This document shows positions 33,225 through 44,545 of a stretch of DNA of 64,000 nt, piece by piece; the first letter of the stretch is position 1, and the number at the start of each line of letters is the position of its first letter. A program made the position numbers and the translations under genes. The notes under the pieces were generated by a model. The model saw only the letters and a program-made list of their open reading frames with translations, searched no databases and was not told the origin of the DNA. The stretch covers positions 196,326,501 through 196,390,500 of the forward strand of contig CM057458.1 in the NCBI GenBank assembly GCA_016271365.2, read 5' to 3'. The stretch comes from Neoceratodus forsteri (taxonomy: Eukaryota; Chordata; Ceratodontiformes; Ceratodontidae).

Positions 33225-34850
33225 TCAATTGAAGATTACCAGGGGGAGGGAGTAGACAGGATGAAATTCTAGTGAGGCAAACCCTTCAGACGGGAGAGGA
33301 GGACTGAGGGGAGTGCGAGGGCAAAAAAGGCATAGAGGAGGGGAGATGGGGAGGTTTGGGGGGAGACAGGAGAAAGTAGTGGGAGAGGTTGGTTGTAGCA
33401 AACGCTTTAGCAATAGCAGGGAAGAGGCATAGCGAAGGAGAGGAGGGAGATGATTTCAGAGGGAGGGCAGCCGGTAAGAGAAGGCAGCCTGACCAGCGCT
33501 AGAATGAGGTTGATGAATCGAGAAGGAGCAGGGGTCTATAGAGTGAGCAGTATAGGAGGAGGGAGCTGAGGGGGAGAGTAGAGAGGATAGATGGGATGGG
33601 AGTGAGGTGAACCACTATTTGCCAATAAGAGAGGAGCAGTGGGAAAGGCAGCGAGAGGGTATGGGGGTGATAGCAAGAGTGGAATAGAGGGAGCAGTGAT
33701 GTGTGTGTGCAGAGGAGAGTTAGTAGCAAAGCGACAGAAGGCACTGCAGAGGGTTTCCAGCCTGGCAAGAGTAGAGGGAGGGGCTGCACTATAGATTATG
33801 TCTGCATAGTCATAAATAAGGAGGATCATTTTGACAAGCAGGTCCTTGCAGACTTCGGGGGAGAGTCAGTTCTTGTTTCAGTGGAGGATGCCTAATTTGG
33901 GGTGTAGCTTTAAGTATATAGCATCTGTGTGCTGAGAAGTCTAGATTACTGTCAAGCCACATTCCGGGGTGTTTGTAAGTGTGGACTACCTCCAGTTGGG
34001 TACGATCAAGGGTGGAAAAGATGGGGAGAGGGGATAACCTTGCTAGCTTTTGTCTGTTGCCAAAGGTCATGGATACCATCTTCTTGGTATTTACTTTGAG
34101 TTGGTTGGCCTGGAACCAATGTAGAACATTATGGAAATAGAGTTGGAGGGAGGATGCAGCCGCAGATGGGCAGGGGCCAGATGTATAGAGGATAGTGTCA
34201 TTAGCATACATATGAATGTGGGCTGAGGCACAGATCGAAGGAAGATCATTTAGAAAAATAGAGAATGATGTGGGGCCCAGAATAGAGCCCTGGGGGACTC
34301 TAGTGAGAATGGGGCTGGGAGATAAGGTGACACCCACTTGCACAGATTGCTGGCGGTTAGTCAGATAGGAGTGGAACCACTGAACTGCAGGAGTGGAGAG
34401 ACCAACTGAGGCCGGCTTGTTTAAACAGAGAGGGTAGGATACCAAATTGAAAGCCTTGGTTAGGTCAATAAAAATGGCTGCAGTGATGTGACCCTGGTCC
34501 ATCCCTGTAAAAACAGAGTAAGTGATGCAGAAAAGGGAGGTGATTGTGGAGTGTGGTTTTTTTTCTGCAGCCGGTCTTGAAAGGGGGATAGGAATGAAGA
34601 GGAGTCAGGGAAGTCAACTAATCTGGAGTGGACTAGCGACTCCTGCAGTTTGGCAAGAGAATGAAGGAGAGTGATGGGTCTTTAGTTTCTGGGGGATGTT
34701 GGATCACCCCCTTTGTGGAGGGGTAGTACCTTGGCAGTTTTCCAGGCAAGGGGGACAGCACAGAGAGAAACCAAGATCTTACTTTGAAGGTATCTCTTGC
34801 AGCAGGCCACACTGGTAAGATTAAGATGCCAGGCACTAGGACCACATGGA
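33225..34850 (-). pseudogene. L2/Rex1-like LINE reverse transcriptase remnant
   Basis: Minus-strand pol fragment. Positions 34850-34680 read SLCAVPLAWKTAKVLPLHKG; 34502-33810 (230 aa) carry AAIFIDLTKAFNLVS (motif A), TRVPQGSILGPTSFSIFLND (motif B), MYANDTILYTSG (motif C, YADD changed to YAND) and WFQANQLKVNTKK. Positions 33829-33536 carry the C-terminal YDYADIIYSAAPPSTLARLE. The family is the same as the plus-strand LINE at 38-41 kb, by matching blocks. The mutated catalytic site and frame breaks make it inactive. It abuts a DIRS 5' fragment at about 34870. Confidence 0.85.
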
Positions 34851-34869
34851 AACATTCTAGCTAGCAGTC

Positions 34870-35960
34870 TACCAGAGGGACTGCCCACCACCGATGTCAC
34901 CCTACCCTGTAAGAGTGAGCGGCCCCTGTGCCCTCCTCAGTTCTTTTCCCACCGTCGACCAACTTACATTGGACCACTGTGAACCGCCACAGCTTCAGTT
35001 GACTGGCATTTTTGTGCTCTTTTCAGAGTTTTTCTTTATTTTTCTGCCATAGTTCTTTTACCATCTTTTTGGTGTTTCTTTCCTTTTTTTATGTTTTCAA
35101 AATCAGCTTCACCTTCGGATCACGCCACCAAGTGTGCCTGCAGAAAACAGATCCCGGAGAAGGACAACCATTCTGCCTATGTCTGCTGCCTAGGCCCAGA
35201 TCACAATGTCCAAGCCTATGAAGTTTGCCAAGAGTTCAACCAGGCCACCCGGTGGCACCGCCAGTGGACCTTAGAGAACTTTCTCCTACAGAAGAAGGAC
35301 GCCTTCATGGAACGGGACCTGCAGGCCAGGAACTTCTCAGTTTCCCCAGTCTGGTCCTCAGGCTCTCAGTCTTCGATGTCCTGAGACATGGCCAGCGGGA
35401 AACAAACACCAGGATGAGGATGGGGATAGGCCCCAGTCCTCCTCCTCCCCGTTTGCAGTCTCTCCACCATTCCTCGACCGTAAAGGGGCCTTCCTCCGGG
35501 GGGGTCAGGTCCGGCTGCCATGCATGCCCTTTCTCCCTCATGGCTACTGACTGCACCGCCTCCACACTGCTCTCACAATCTCAGATGGAGGCCTTTTGGG
35601 TCAGGGCTTGCTCCCTGTTCCCCGGCCCCTTGCTCACGACAGGCACACAGCATGGTGGCTTGGCCGGCATGTCTTCAGCTGGTGAGGATTTGGCAAAAGC
35701 CAGGCTCTCCTCTAACTCCCACCCACTGCCCGCAACCCCTGCTTAGGTCTCCTCTTCGGTGACTGCCACTCGACCTTTGGTCTCAGAGCTGGCGCTGCAG
35801 GACACTGGCATCTCACTAGGGCCGAGTCCTCCACTACTTTCGCCAGTATGGGCGACTCCCACCTTGGCGCCCATCTTAACTCAGCTGGCACCCATGGGAC
35901 CTTTGCTGGCCTTTGCATCAACCGGTGATCATTGGGCCTCTACCGATTTTGCTTCTTTAT
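34870..35960 (+). mobile_element. DIRS-like 5' fragment (ITR remnant and gag start)
   Basis: GACTGCCCACC...GATGTCACCCTACC...GCGGCCCC (34876-34930) matches the inner part of the DIRS left ITR at 1125-1190. It is followed by gag from 35091: MFSKSASPSDHATKCACR, a Cys cluster and CCLGPDHNVQAYEVCQEFNQA, homologous to the gag start at 1324. Later frames are broken and end in serine/proline-rich sequence by about 35960. The RT and recombinase are absent. The minus-strand LINE ends against its left side. Confidence 0.8.
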
Positions 35961-36034
35961 AATTTTTGGTAGCCATTTAGCTAGTTTTAGTGGTCTCAGT
36001 TCACCCTAGCCATAGAAGTAAATCTGATGGTAGA

Positions 36035-36280
36035 GTGCAGGGGTGAGATTGACCACAGATCAGAGTTTGAATTTAATTCTAAATTCCAAATTTTGCATAA
36101 AATTCTAAAAGCTGTAGGGCTACTCATTCCAGGGGAATGATTGCACTTGTTAAACTTGGTGAGGAATTCCTTTGGAAGAAACAACATTATTATGGTGGCT
36201 GTGCTTTTCTTTTTTTCCCCTAGGTGCGTAACCTTGCATTTTTTTTGGCATTACATTTCAGCTGGAAAAGGGGGAATCCA
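36035..36280. mobile_element. Short LINE fragments
   Basis: 36035-36190 is the inverse of 28430-28570 (CR1-type LINE). 36205-36275 reads on minus as the CR1 segment complementary to GTGCGTAACCTTGCATTTTT...AAATTTCAGCTG. Both are short and degraded. Confidence 0.6.
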
Positions 36281-36344
36281 TCACAGCCAACCTCTGACAT
36301 AAAGAAAACTTAATAAGGGAGTAGACAATTCCAGTTAAGGCAAT

Positions 36345-36510
36345 CCAGACAAAACCAAGCAGACTGGAAATCGAGGCCCACTCACCAATAAATATTTAAA
36401 AGTTCATTCACATGTATTTATAAATCAAATAAAACTAGTTTAAGTTCATGCCATGTTCATCACCAACATTTCGGAGATGACCTCCATCATCAAGGTTACA
36501 CTGATGTATA
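36345..36510 (-). mobile_element. Penelope-like element terminal fragment
   Basis: Read on minus it contains TTGATGATGGAGGTCATCTC CGAAATGTTGG followed by GCATGAACTTAAAC and AAATATTTATTGGTGAGTGG. It is the inverted counterpart of 59985-60135. The GATGA, short stem, CGAAA arrangement is characteristic of Penelope-like terminal repeats. Confidence 0.6.
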
Positions 36511-36545
36511 TCTAACCGATATATACAAATCCCCTTTCTTTTAGG

Positions 36546-36824
36546 TCCTTCGCCCTGAGCGGCTGCTCTGCCTCAAGCGGACTGGCCTTGATCCGCTCAG
36601 GCTGCAAGACTCTATCTGCCTGCCTGCCGAGATCCAGGTCCTTGGCCCTGAGCGGCTGCTCTGCCGTAAGCGGACTGGCCTTGATCCACGCCAGCTGCAA
36701 GCCTCCATCTGCCCACCCGCTGAGATCCAGGTCCTTCGCCCTGAGTGGTTGCTGTGCCGCAAGCGGATTGGCCTTGATCTGCGTCGGCTGCAAGCCTCCA
36801 TCTGCCCACCTACCGAGATCCAGG
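36546..36824 (+). repeat. 93 bp tandem repeat, 3 copies (LINE 5' monomers)
   Basis: Three 93 bp units start at 36546, 36639 and 36732, each with GCCCTGAGCGGCTGCTCTGC and GGCCTTGATC, ending GAGATCCAGG. Because 93 is a multiple of three, open frames run through the array on both strands. A fourth unit recurs at 37548-37639. Confidence 0.9.
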
Positions 36825-37870
36825 TGTGGCCTTGAACTTCCACTGAAGCCCGCTGTCCCTAACTTGAACCATGGTCGGAGCCCTGAGACTGGACCTGACT
36901 TTTAATTGGCCAGCTCCCGTCCTTGCACTCTTCTGATTGGTTTGCCTTTGCAACCTGGTTCCAGTGCTGATTTTCAAACTGAGCAGTGAATTTCTACAGT
37001 ACTTTCACCTGTTTTTTTTCCCCCTCGCACAGCTTGCTAACCATATAATTTGTGTATGTAGTTACTGCTGCTTATTCATTTTGTTCATTGTAGTTCAGAC
37101 TAGCTTAGCGCTATTTATTGTGAAGGACTGTGCAAGTGTAAAGCACTTTTAGGTGATTTTATTCTGTTGTAGTTCTCCTGTTGCTCTTTTCTTTCACCCC
37201 CTCCTCCACACTGAAAGCCCCGCTCCCGCTACAGCGAGTGGTTGAAACTCCCCTCTGTACTCTCTTCTACCCGCTCTCTCTCTTCTCAATCCCCTCCGTT
37301 GCCCTTCTAGCTCTGACTCACCTGGCTTTTGTGTAGCCGTTTCCCCGATGCCTTTGTCCAAGCGCCAACCCTCCACCCAACTGCATAATACTGCTGCATT
37401 TTCCTTTATCTGCTCCTCTATCTCTCTTCTCCTTTTCTCACTCACTCCCATTCCCATTTGTTCACTGTGATCCGCTCCTGATTCAGCCTTTGGCCTTGTC
37501 TTCCCTAAAACAACCTAACCTTTCATCTCTCCTCCCTTTCTTTCATGTCCTTTGCCCTGAGCGGCTGCTCTGCCACAAGCGGACCGGCCTTGATCCGCGC
37601 TGGCTGCAAGCCTCCATCTGCCCGCTGTTGAGGCCCAGGTACGGCCCTGGACTTCCACTGAAGCCCGCTCTCCCTAGCCTGAACTATGGTCAGAGCTCTG
37701 AGACTGGACCTGGCGTTTCATTGGCCAGCTCTCGTCCTTGCGCTCTTCCATTTGATTTGCCTGTGCAACCTGGTTCCAGCGCTGATTTTCAAACTGAACA
37801 GCAAATTTCTACAGTATTTTCACATGTTTTTTTTCCCCTCGCACAGCTCGCTAACCATAAAATTTGTCCC
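36825..37870 (+). repeat. Duplicated LINE 5' region
   Basis: 36825-37060 (TGGCCTTGAACTTCCACTGA through the CTCGCACAGCTTGCTAACCAT segment) is repeated at 37640-37860 with about 90 percent similarity, each behind the 93 bp unit. The intervening 37060-37547 includes C/T-rich 5' UTR-like sequence. Confidence 0.8.
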
Positions 37871-38059
37871 AACTGCTCACCCCGGCCCCAACCTCTGTTA
37901 AATACGCTTTAGCACCACCCATAAACATCTCTCCAAACTTGTTACTGTGCACAGCCCTCCCCCGTAAAGTGAATTGCTCTAAACTGTTTCCATCTCCAAT
38001 ACCCTCCTTGCTCTGCTAACAGTTTACTGCAGTACGCAACGTCTATCTCCCTCCTCAAA

Positions 38060-41000
38060 ATGTCAACCCTTTACTTCTTCCTTTCCCTCTTTTTGGTGCT
38101 GTCCTTCATCTCCCCTCTCCCCATCTCTCCCACTGTTATACCCTTCCTCCCTTCACTACCTGATACCGCCTTCATCTTTTCAACCACCCCCTTCAAAATT
38201 TGGTCCTATTCTCCCCTTCTCCTTCCTGCCTCCCATTTTTCTCTCCCAAATCACCATGCCTATGTTCGCCATCTTATCTCCTTCTTTCCTCCCCCCCACC
38301 TTTCCTCATCCTCCCTAATCTCCCATTTGCAATACAAAAGTCCTAAATTACATTACTTCATCCATGCTCTCCTTCTCTCATCTGGGAACATCCATCCCAA
38401 CCCTGGCCCTCTCCTTTCACCCTCCTCGGCTACTCCCCCTTCATCCTCTACTTCTTAGTCCACAGCCCCTACGGTTATCCCCAGTGGGTTTAAACTTCTG
38501 CACCTAAACATCTGCAGCCTGTTACCTAAAATAGACCTCATCCAAACTCTTGTGGTAACACACATCCTTGACATTTTAATAATAGCTGAGACCTGGTTCA
38601 AAAAAAAGTATCCTGGACAATGCTGTTGCTGTCCCTGGGTATTCCCTCTCCAGACAAGACCGGACTGGTCTGGGAGGAGGAGGAATAGCCATGTATACCC
38701 TGTCCTCACTGCAATCTGCAGTGATTCTTTCTTCCTCTGTCCCTGCTACTTACAAGGCCCTTGTCACCCAAATTTCTCTTCCCTACAAAGTTCCTATCCT
38801 TATAGCTGGCATCTACTGTTGCCCTAGTACCCCACCCTCAGTTGTGATGGAACTCTTATTGTCCATCACCTCTATCTCCCAATCTGGTGAACTGTTTTTC
38901 ACTGGGCGACCTGAATCTAAATTGGCAGTTGACAAAACTACAGAATGACGTAGCTGCACTTAACCTCACCCAACTTATACTCGAGCCCACATGTCCAAAT
39001 CATAAAACGATAAACCATTCCCTGTTTGACTGGACACTCACTTCACATCTGCACCGTGTAATCAAGTCAGGGATCCTCCCTGATGCCCTTAGTGACCACA
39101 ACTCAATTTTCATGGTTTACAGGGTCCATTACCCTAAACCCCCTTCCTAAAATCATCGTGCTACACTCCTTTAAATCCCTATATCTTGCCACACTCAAAT
39201 CCGAATACTCATCTACAGACTGGGCTCCTCTATCATCCTCCTCCTTCCGTCGACCAAGCCCTTGACTACTTTAGTGATAAATTCATCTCTACTTGGAATG
39301 TATTTGTGTCCTTCAAGAGGACCAGAGTCCATGGGATTCACCTCTCCTGGATTACCCCAGAATTACTGGCCTGCTTCAGGGAGCATGACCGGGCTTGGAA
39401 AAAAACACAAATCATCCCAGTGACTATGCCATGTACAGAATGCTCTGCAGCCCTTGCACTAACGCTACTAGACTGGCGAAGTCTGATAATTCAAAGCCTC
39501 ATTCCAAACTAACATTAACTGCCCATCCAAATTCTGGAGGGTGGTCCGTGCCCTTTTCTCTCCTCCCTCCCACCCTCCTCCCTCAGTTCTTAAAATAGAT
39601 AACTCATTGGTATCCAACCCTTACTTGGTGGCCAATGAATTCTGCACTTACTACGCCTCTTGTACCTCATCTCTCCTATGCTCCCTCCCCTCACTATCAG
39701 TTCCGCTCTCGAGCCCCCCCACTGCATCCCTCATTCATCTCCTCCCCTTTCTCCTTCTCTACCATCTCCTCTGATGAAGCCTTAAGTGCCCTCCTCTCCC
39801 ATAACCCCTCAAAAGGGTCCTCTCCAGATGGTCTTGATCCTAAACTTCTCTACCTCTCTGCTTCTGCTATTGCTTATCCTATCTCTTTAATCTTAAACCT
39901 CTCCTTTTTACTTTCTCAAGTTCCTTCCTCTTGGAAACATGCCATTGTCCTGCCTCTCCCTAAGGGAGACAACCCATCCGCTCCTGGTAATTAATACCCT
40001 ATCTCTCTCCTTCCTACCCTTGATAAACTCCAGGAACACCTGTTTCTTTTTCAGCTGCCCTCCTTCCTCACTGACTCCTCCTCCTTCGCCCTGTTCCAAT
40101 CTGGTTTTCAGAAGAATCACACGACAACCACCTCCCTCCTCAGGCTCACTGATTCCATCCTTACTGGGATGGACGATGACCTGATCATCTCAGCCATCTT
40201 TGTCGACCTAGCCAAAGCTTTTGACACTGTCTCCCATACTCTGCTCCTTGACTCCCTCTCTGCAGCTGGCCTTGCCTTGCCTGCTACAAACTGGTATAAA
40301 TTCGACCTCATCGGCAGAACCCAATCGGTGAAAATCTCCAGCTTCAGCTCCCCTCCTCTCCCTATCAATACTGGAGTCCCACAGGGCCCAGTACCCGATC
40401 CCCTACTTTTCTCCATCTTCCTAAACGACCCTCCCTCAGTCTGTTCGACCTCCTCTATCCACATGTACACCGATGATACTGTCTTGTACAGTTCTGGCAA
40501 AAACCCTGCTGCCGTGAAATCCAGCTTACAGCATGACTTCAGCCAAGTTCAGCTCTGGTTTGTCTCCCACCAGCTCTTCCTAAAAGCTAAGAAGACAGTC
40601 TCTATGTCCTTTGGCACCAGGCTGAGACTCTCTAGGCTCTCCACTCTGCCCTCCTTCCACACCCTTGACGGGACACCCATCGAGGACACATCCTCTTTTA
40701 GATATCTTGGTGTTTGGTTGGACCAGTACCTCAACTTCTCTGTGTATATTGATGCCATCCTGAAGAACCTGCACCCCAAGCATGGTGCCCTTTACAGGAA
40801 TCGCAGTTGCATTCCGCTGGCTGAGAGGCGCAAACTTGTCCAAAAGATGATGCTCCCTATCATTGACTACTGTGATGTAGTCCACGGTGCTGCTCCCAAA
40901 TCTTCCTTGACCAAATTGGACACTCTCTAACTCCTTCTGCTGCTTTGCTCTCGACTCTCCCCCTTGAACCCATCACTGTGAACTCTGTCATTCCCTTTCC

Positions 41001-41319
41001 TTCCCACAACTATCAAATAGGCTATTCTCGCACTGTGTTAAACTAACCCCTAAATTCTGGCTTGGTGAACTCCCTCCCTGCCTCTCATCCTCTCTCCATT
41101 CCTCCTCCCTCCTCCCATTCCTTCAGATCTAGTGACAAACACACTGTGGTGGTTCCATGCCACTCCTCCCTTATCGGCCAGAACGGCTTTGCCTGTCGGT
41201 TCTCTAAAATCTGGAACTCCCTCCCCCCTCAAGTACGGCATTCCTCCTCCCTCCATTCTCTTGGTACTGTCCTCCACAATTTCCTCTCTCCTTGCTGTTC
41301 CTGTTTTAACCTTCCTTAA
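38060..41319 (+). pseudogene. LINE pol: AP endonuclease and reverse transcriptase
   Basis: The N-terminus is hydrophobic/low-complexity and followed by LSSGNIHPNPGP, a signature near the start of many CR1/L2-group pols. Endonuclease blocks are FKLLHLNICSLLPKID, IIAETWF, GDLNLNWQL and ALSDHNSIFMVY (about 38480-39120). RT blocks are DGLDPKLLYLSASAIAYPIS, AIFVDLAKAFDTVSHTLLLD (motif A), NTGVPQGPVPDPLLFSIFLN (B) and MYTDDTVLYSSG (C, YADD changed to YTDD; both Asp kept), then LSRLSTLPSFHTLDG and a C-terminal SDKHTVVVPCHSS...FSKIWNSLPPQV. The enzyme would nick DNA and prime reverse transcription. Frameshifts lie near 38450, 38620, 39240, 39600 and after 40930. Confidence 0.88.
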
Positions 41320-41768
41320 TTCATGTACTTGTTCTCTGCCTGCCAACTCTGTACCCCTAGCAGGGTTCATAGCATCCTGGAGGGGCAACTGGAGCTGGCA
41401 GCCATCCCCCCTTCAACTCTCACCTCTCCTTGTACTCCTACTACAGCACTTGTGTCCTACTGTGAGCCCGCCCGTGGTATTTCATAGCATTACTATTGTT
41501 CTGCTAGTTTATATACATCGCCAGCTGTATTGTATCCTATTCTGTTTAATTCCTTTACTGTATTATTACAGACTGTATTGCCTGCACTGGTTTACTGCTG
41601 TGTTATTTTGTCTTCACTCCTACTCAATTTGTAACTGTTTTTCCATCCATTCATTGTATATGTACACTGTGACTTCCGGTGACGCTGGCATACATGGTGT
41701 ATTAACCGATCGACAGCTTCTCCAAGTCTTTGTTTAAATTTGCCCTAATCCCCCTTAAAAGCTGGCTA

Positions 41769-42771
41769 CTAGAGGTAAACAGAGGCATTTGGATGAAATG
41801 ATGTTACAGACGTGCCAGAAGTTGAAAGAATCCAAGGCGAGTACTCACGGAATGAAGAAAAATCCAATCCAGTGCTCGCACCATCAGAGGCCCGCGACAT
41901 GCCCTGGTGCACGGCTTTCCCAGGCTCCGGATCGGCAGATAAGAGCAGCTCAGAGGAGGAACCGGCATTCACGATCACCTTCAGACACCTTTTTAAAGAG
42001 CTTAGGCGTCTGGGAAGTACTATGGAGAACATCCAAACAGAGCTCAAAGGGATTTGCTCTGAACAAGGGGCACAGAGTCAGAAGATTACGGATCTGGAGC
42101 AGCAGGCCACGGAGGCGTCTGGGACTATAGATTCACACAATGGCGCAATTACCCAGCTGCATGACAGGGAGGTCTGGATTCAGCAGAAGCTGGAAGATCT
42201 CGAGAATCGCTCGAGATGAGCAAATATCTATATTCATGGCCTCCCTGAACAGACAGAAACAAGGGAAATGGCAACCTTTATGGAAAGCCTTATAAAAGAA
42301 CTCTTGAACTTATCCCCGGAATATAGATTAAACCTGATCAGAGCCCACCGCTCAGTGGGTCCCAGGCCCCTGGATCCTAAAGCCCGCCCCAGAGCTATCA
42401 TCATCGCTTTCCTGGACTACAGAATTAAAGCAGACATCCTAGGAAAGGCATGGGCTAAAAAGGAAATAATTTTTGGAGACACTCGTCTTTACTGTGAACA
42501 TGATTATGCCCGCTCCACCATGGACCATAGACACAAATTACTTCCCATCTTAAAGCAGCTCTGGGCAAAGGGGGTGAAAGCTCGTTTAGACTATCCGGCT
42601 GTGCTCAGGATCACCACGGACTCGGGTGTGCATATATTTCCGGTAATATGTGATGCATATTTGAACTCCAGAACGGGCCATCTAATCTTTGTGAGATCAG
42701 AGTGTGAAACAGAAATTTCTTTCTTGGACCTTGCAAAAAAGAGATGGTATATTGGCAACAAAATTGCATAG
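41769..42771 (+). pseudogene. L1-type LINE ORF1 (coiled coil, RRM, C-terminal domain)
   Basis: 41812-42219 is a coiled-coil-forming stretch (FKELRRLGSTMENIQTELKG, WIQQKLEDLENRSR). After one in-frame stop at 42217 the protein continues at 42220 with IYIHGLPEQTETREM and 42268-42771 (167 aa): LIRAHRSVGPRPLDPKARPR (RRM end), ILGKAWAKKEIIFGDTRLYC and DYARSTMDHRHKLLPILKQL. This is the order of the Transposase_22-type L1 ORF1 RNA chaperone. No ORF2 follows, so the copy is truncated. The single stop is the only clear lesion. Confidence 0.87.
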
Positions 42772-43124
42772 AAAAAACACAGATTGTAATTCAGTTTTAA
42801 GGGCGGAAATGACTGCTTTTACTATATAAGGAGAATCATCCACAAACATTGGAACATACTAAAAGCAACACACATGGGAGCACACGTGTTCTCTTTTAAC
42901 CTCCTGGTAGTACCAAAGAAAATAAATTAATTGGCGACAGAGTTATGCACACAGACAACCGAATACTAGAAAACAGGGAAGGCCTTTTTCTATCTTAGAT
43001 ACACTTTGAAGATAACTACTCATATGGGGGACTGCACAGACTGTACCAATACATAGTGTATTAAGAAAATAAGTAACCCTGCAAGAGATGAAGAAATTTA
43101 AATAAAATAATTCATCAATTGTCA

Positions 43125-43330
43125 AACCACAGGGGTTATTTATATTTTGAAATGCCCATGTGACAAGGTTTATGTACTGTAGGTAAGACTGTCAGGGCAC
43201 TTAAAATCAGGGTGGGAGAGCATAAAAGTGCAATCAGAAGACAGGACATGAAATTTTCACTGGCCAGACACTATAGAAAATCATCCCCAGTTACCCAGCT
43301 TGAGATTCATTGTGATAGAGAAAGTTGAAC
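43125..43330 (+). pseudogene. Penelope-like element GIY-YIG endonuclease fragment
   Basis: VIYILKCPCDKVYV is encoded to 43176. After a 5-base insertion/duplication the frame resumes at 43179 with VGKTVRALKIRVGEHKSAI, SLARHYRKSSPVTQLEIHC and a stop at 43329. CPC..YVGKT.R.LK.R..EH matches the C-terminal GIY-YIG domain of Penelope-like retroelements, including the Arg and the EH pair. The RT is not present upstream. Confidence 0.75.
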
Positions 43331-43711
43331 AGTAACATAGTAGTTGATGGCAGATAAGGACCTCTGAGCCCACCCATTCTGCTCGTATTCCCTGCCTGCA
43401 TCAGCAGCTGCTGACCTTACTTGATCATTGGCTTTTGCCTGTCTTCCCTACATCTAGGGTTCCCTTATGTCTATCACATGCATGTATGAATCCCCCACTG
43501 TGTTTGCACCCACCACTTCCTGGGGTAGGCCATTCCAAGCATCTGCCACCCGTTCCATGAAGAAGAACCTCCTCACATTTCCTCCTTATCCTGCCCCTCC
43601 CTCCAGTCTCATATTGTGCCCCCTTGTCCTTGTACAGCTCTTGTACTGGAAGATGTCCTCCATCTGCACTTTGTTTAAGCCTTTAAGGTACTTGAAGGTC
43701 TCTGTCATATC

Positions 43712-43842
43712 AACAAAAGAAAGTCACGGAACTCACTCAGCATGCTGGGTGAGTTCCGTGACTTTCTTTGGTTGATTACATGGAGTCACGCTGAACTGTA
43801 CCCCTGCAGGCGGCTCTGACATTTCTCTGCCTCTGTCATATC
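43712..43842. mobile_element. 131 bp palindrome-bearing insertion with 11 bp target duplication
   Basis: TCTGTCATATC occurs at 43701-43711 and again at 43832-43842, and the CR1 sequence is continuous if one copy and the intervening bases are removed. Inside, 43716-43769 is a 54 bp palindrome (two 27 bp arms, one mismatch) centred on CATG. The family is unknown. Confidence 0.75.
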
Positions 43843-43927
43843 CCCCACTCCCTCCTCTCTTCAAGTATATACATGAGTTTTTTTTAATCTGTCCTCATAT
43901 GTTTTATCTAGTATGCCCGGCGCCATC

Positions 43928-44440
43928 TCTTTTTTTTTTTTTTTGTCAGCTATTTTTATCCTTCTGTGGTGGGTCGACTTCGGTGTCTGCCGAGCCTACT
44001 GAACCCGGGGTCCTTTGGGAGCTTCTAGCACCATGCGCACCCCAGAAGATCCCCAGATTCGGTCCGGGGCATCATCCATGTTGGCCCCACAATTTCCTCC
44101 ATTTTCTCCCATGTACACCGGGACCCTGGAGGCGGTGGCGCATTCGCGTGGAGGCGCACTAGCGCACTATAGCTCCGGAGCGGGTCCCTTCTGCCTTCCC
44201 CCATTGACCTAACATTGGAGCTTCTCATGAGTGGCACCGCCCCTACGGCCTCTACCAGGGGGTGGCCAAGCTCCGAGAGAGCTGGGTTTCTCCTCCCGAG
44301 GCAGAGTACTGCCAGCCAGCAGTGTCTCACATCCTCCCTCCCCCCCCCGCTGGCATCTGATGACCCTGGCTTGTTCCTGAACCCGGGTCGCGGCGTAGCG
44401 CAAGGTGTGGCGTCAACTATAGCCTCCATGCCCATCGACA
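43928..44440 (-). mobile_element. Unassigned GC-rich retroposon family, copy 5, inside CR1
   Basis: It opens with a T15 run (43929-43943) and GTCAGCTATTTTTATCC, and ends CCTGAACCCGGGTCGCGGCG with TAGCGCAAGG. Flanks TATGCCCGGCGCCATC (43912-43927) and TACGCCCTGCACCATC (44441-44456) are an eroded 16 bp target duplication. A T run at the plus-left end means an A-tailed element inserted on minus. Confidence 0.7.
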
Positions 44441-44450
44441 TACGCCCTGC

Positions 44451-44545
44451 ACCATCATGGTCGCCCTTCTCTGGACTTGCCTCCACCTTATCTATGCACC
44501 ATTTTGGTCGCCCTTCTCTGGACTTGCCTCCACCTTGTCTATGTC
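44451..44545. repeat. 47 bp tandem duplication within CR1
   Basis: ACCATCATGGTCGCCCTTCT (44451) is repeated as ACCATTTTGGTCGCCCTTCT (44498), and the copies continue through GACTTGCCTCCACCTT. Two copies. Confidence 0.85.

Larger units (their letters stand above)
36546..41745 (+). mobile_element. Near full-length L2/Rex1-like LINE
   Basis: A repeated 5' region (36546-38050) leads into a single degenerate pol ORF (38060-40930 and on to about 41320) and a 3' UTR to about 41745, where the L1-type ORF1 fragment begins. It is the most complete LINE in the window. The boundaries are inferred from where homology with other copies and the 5' repeats start and stop. Confidence 0.7.

Noticed and set aside
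36512..36905. Repetitive 31-residue protein on either strand
   Set aside because: The 93 bp tandem unit is a multiple of three, so frames stay open by arithmetic; it lies in a LINE 5' region.
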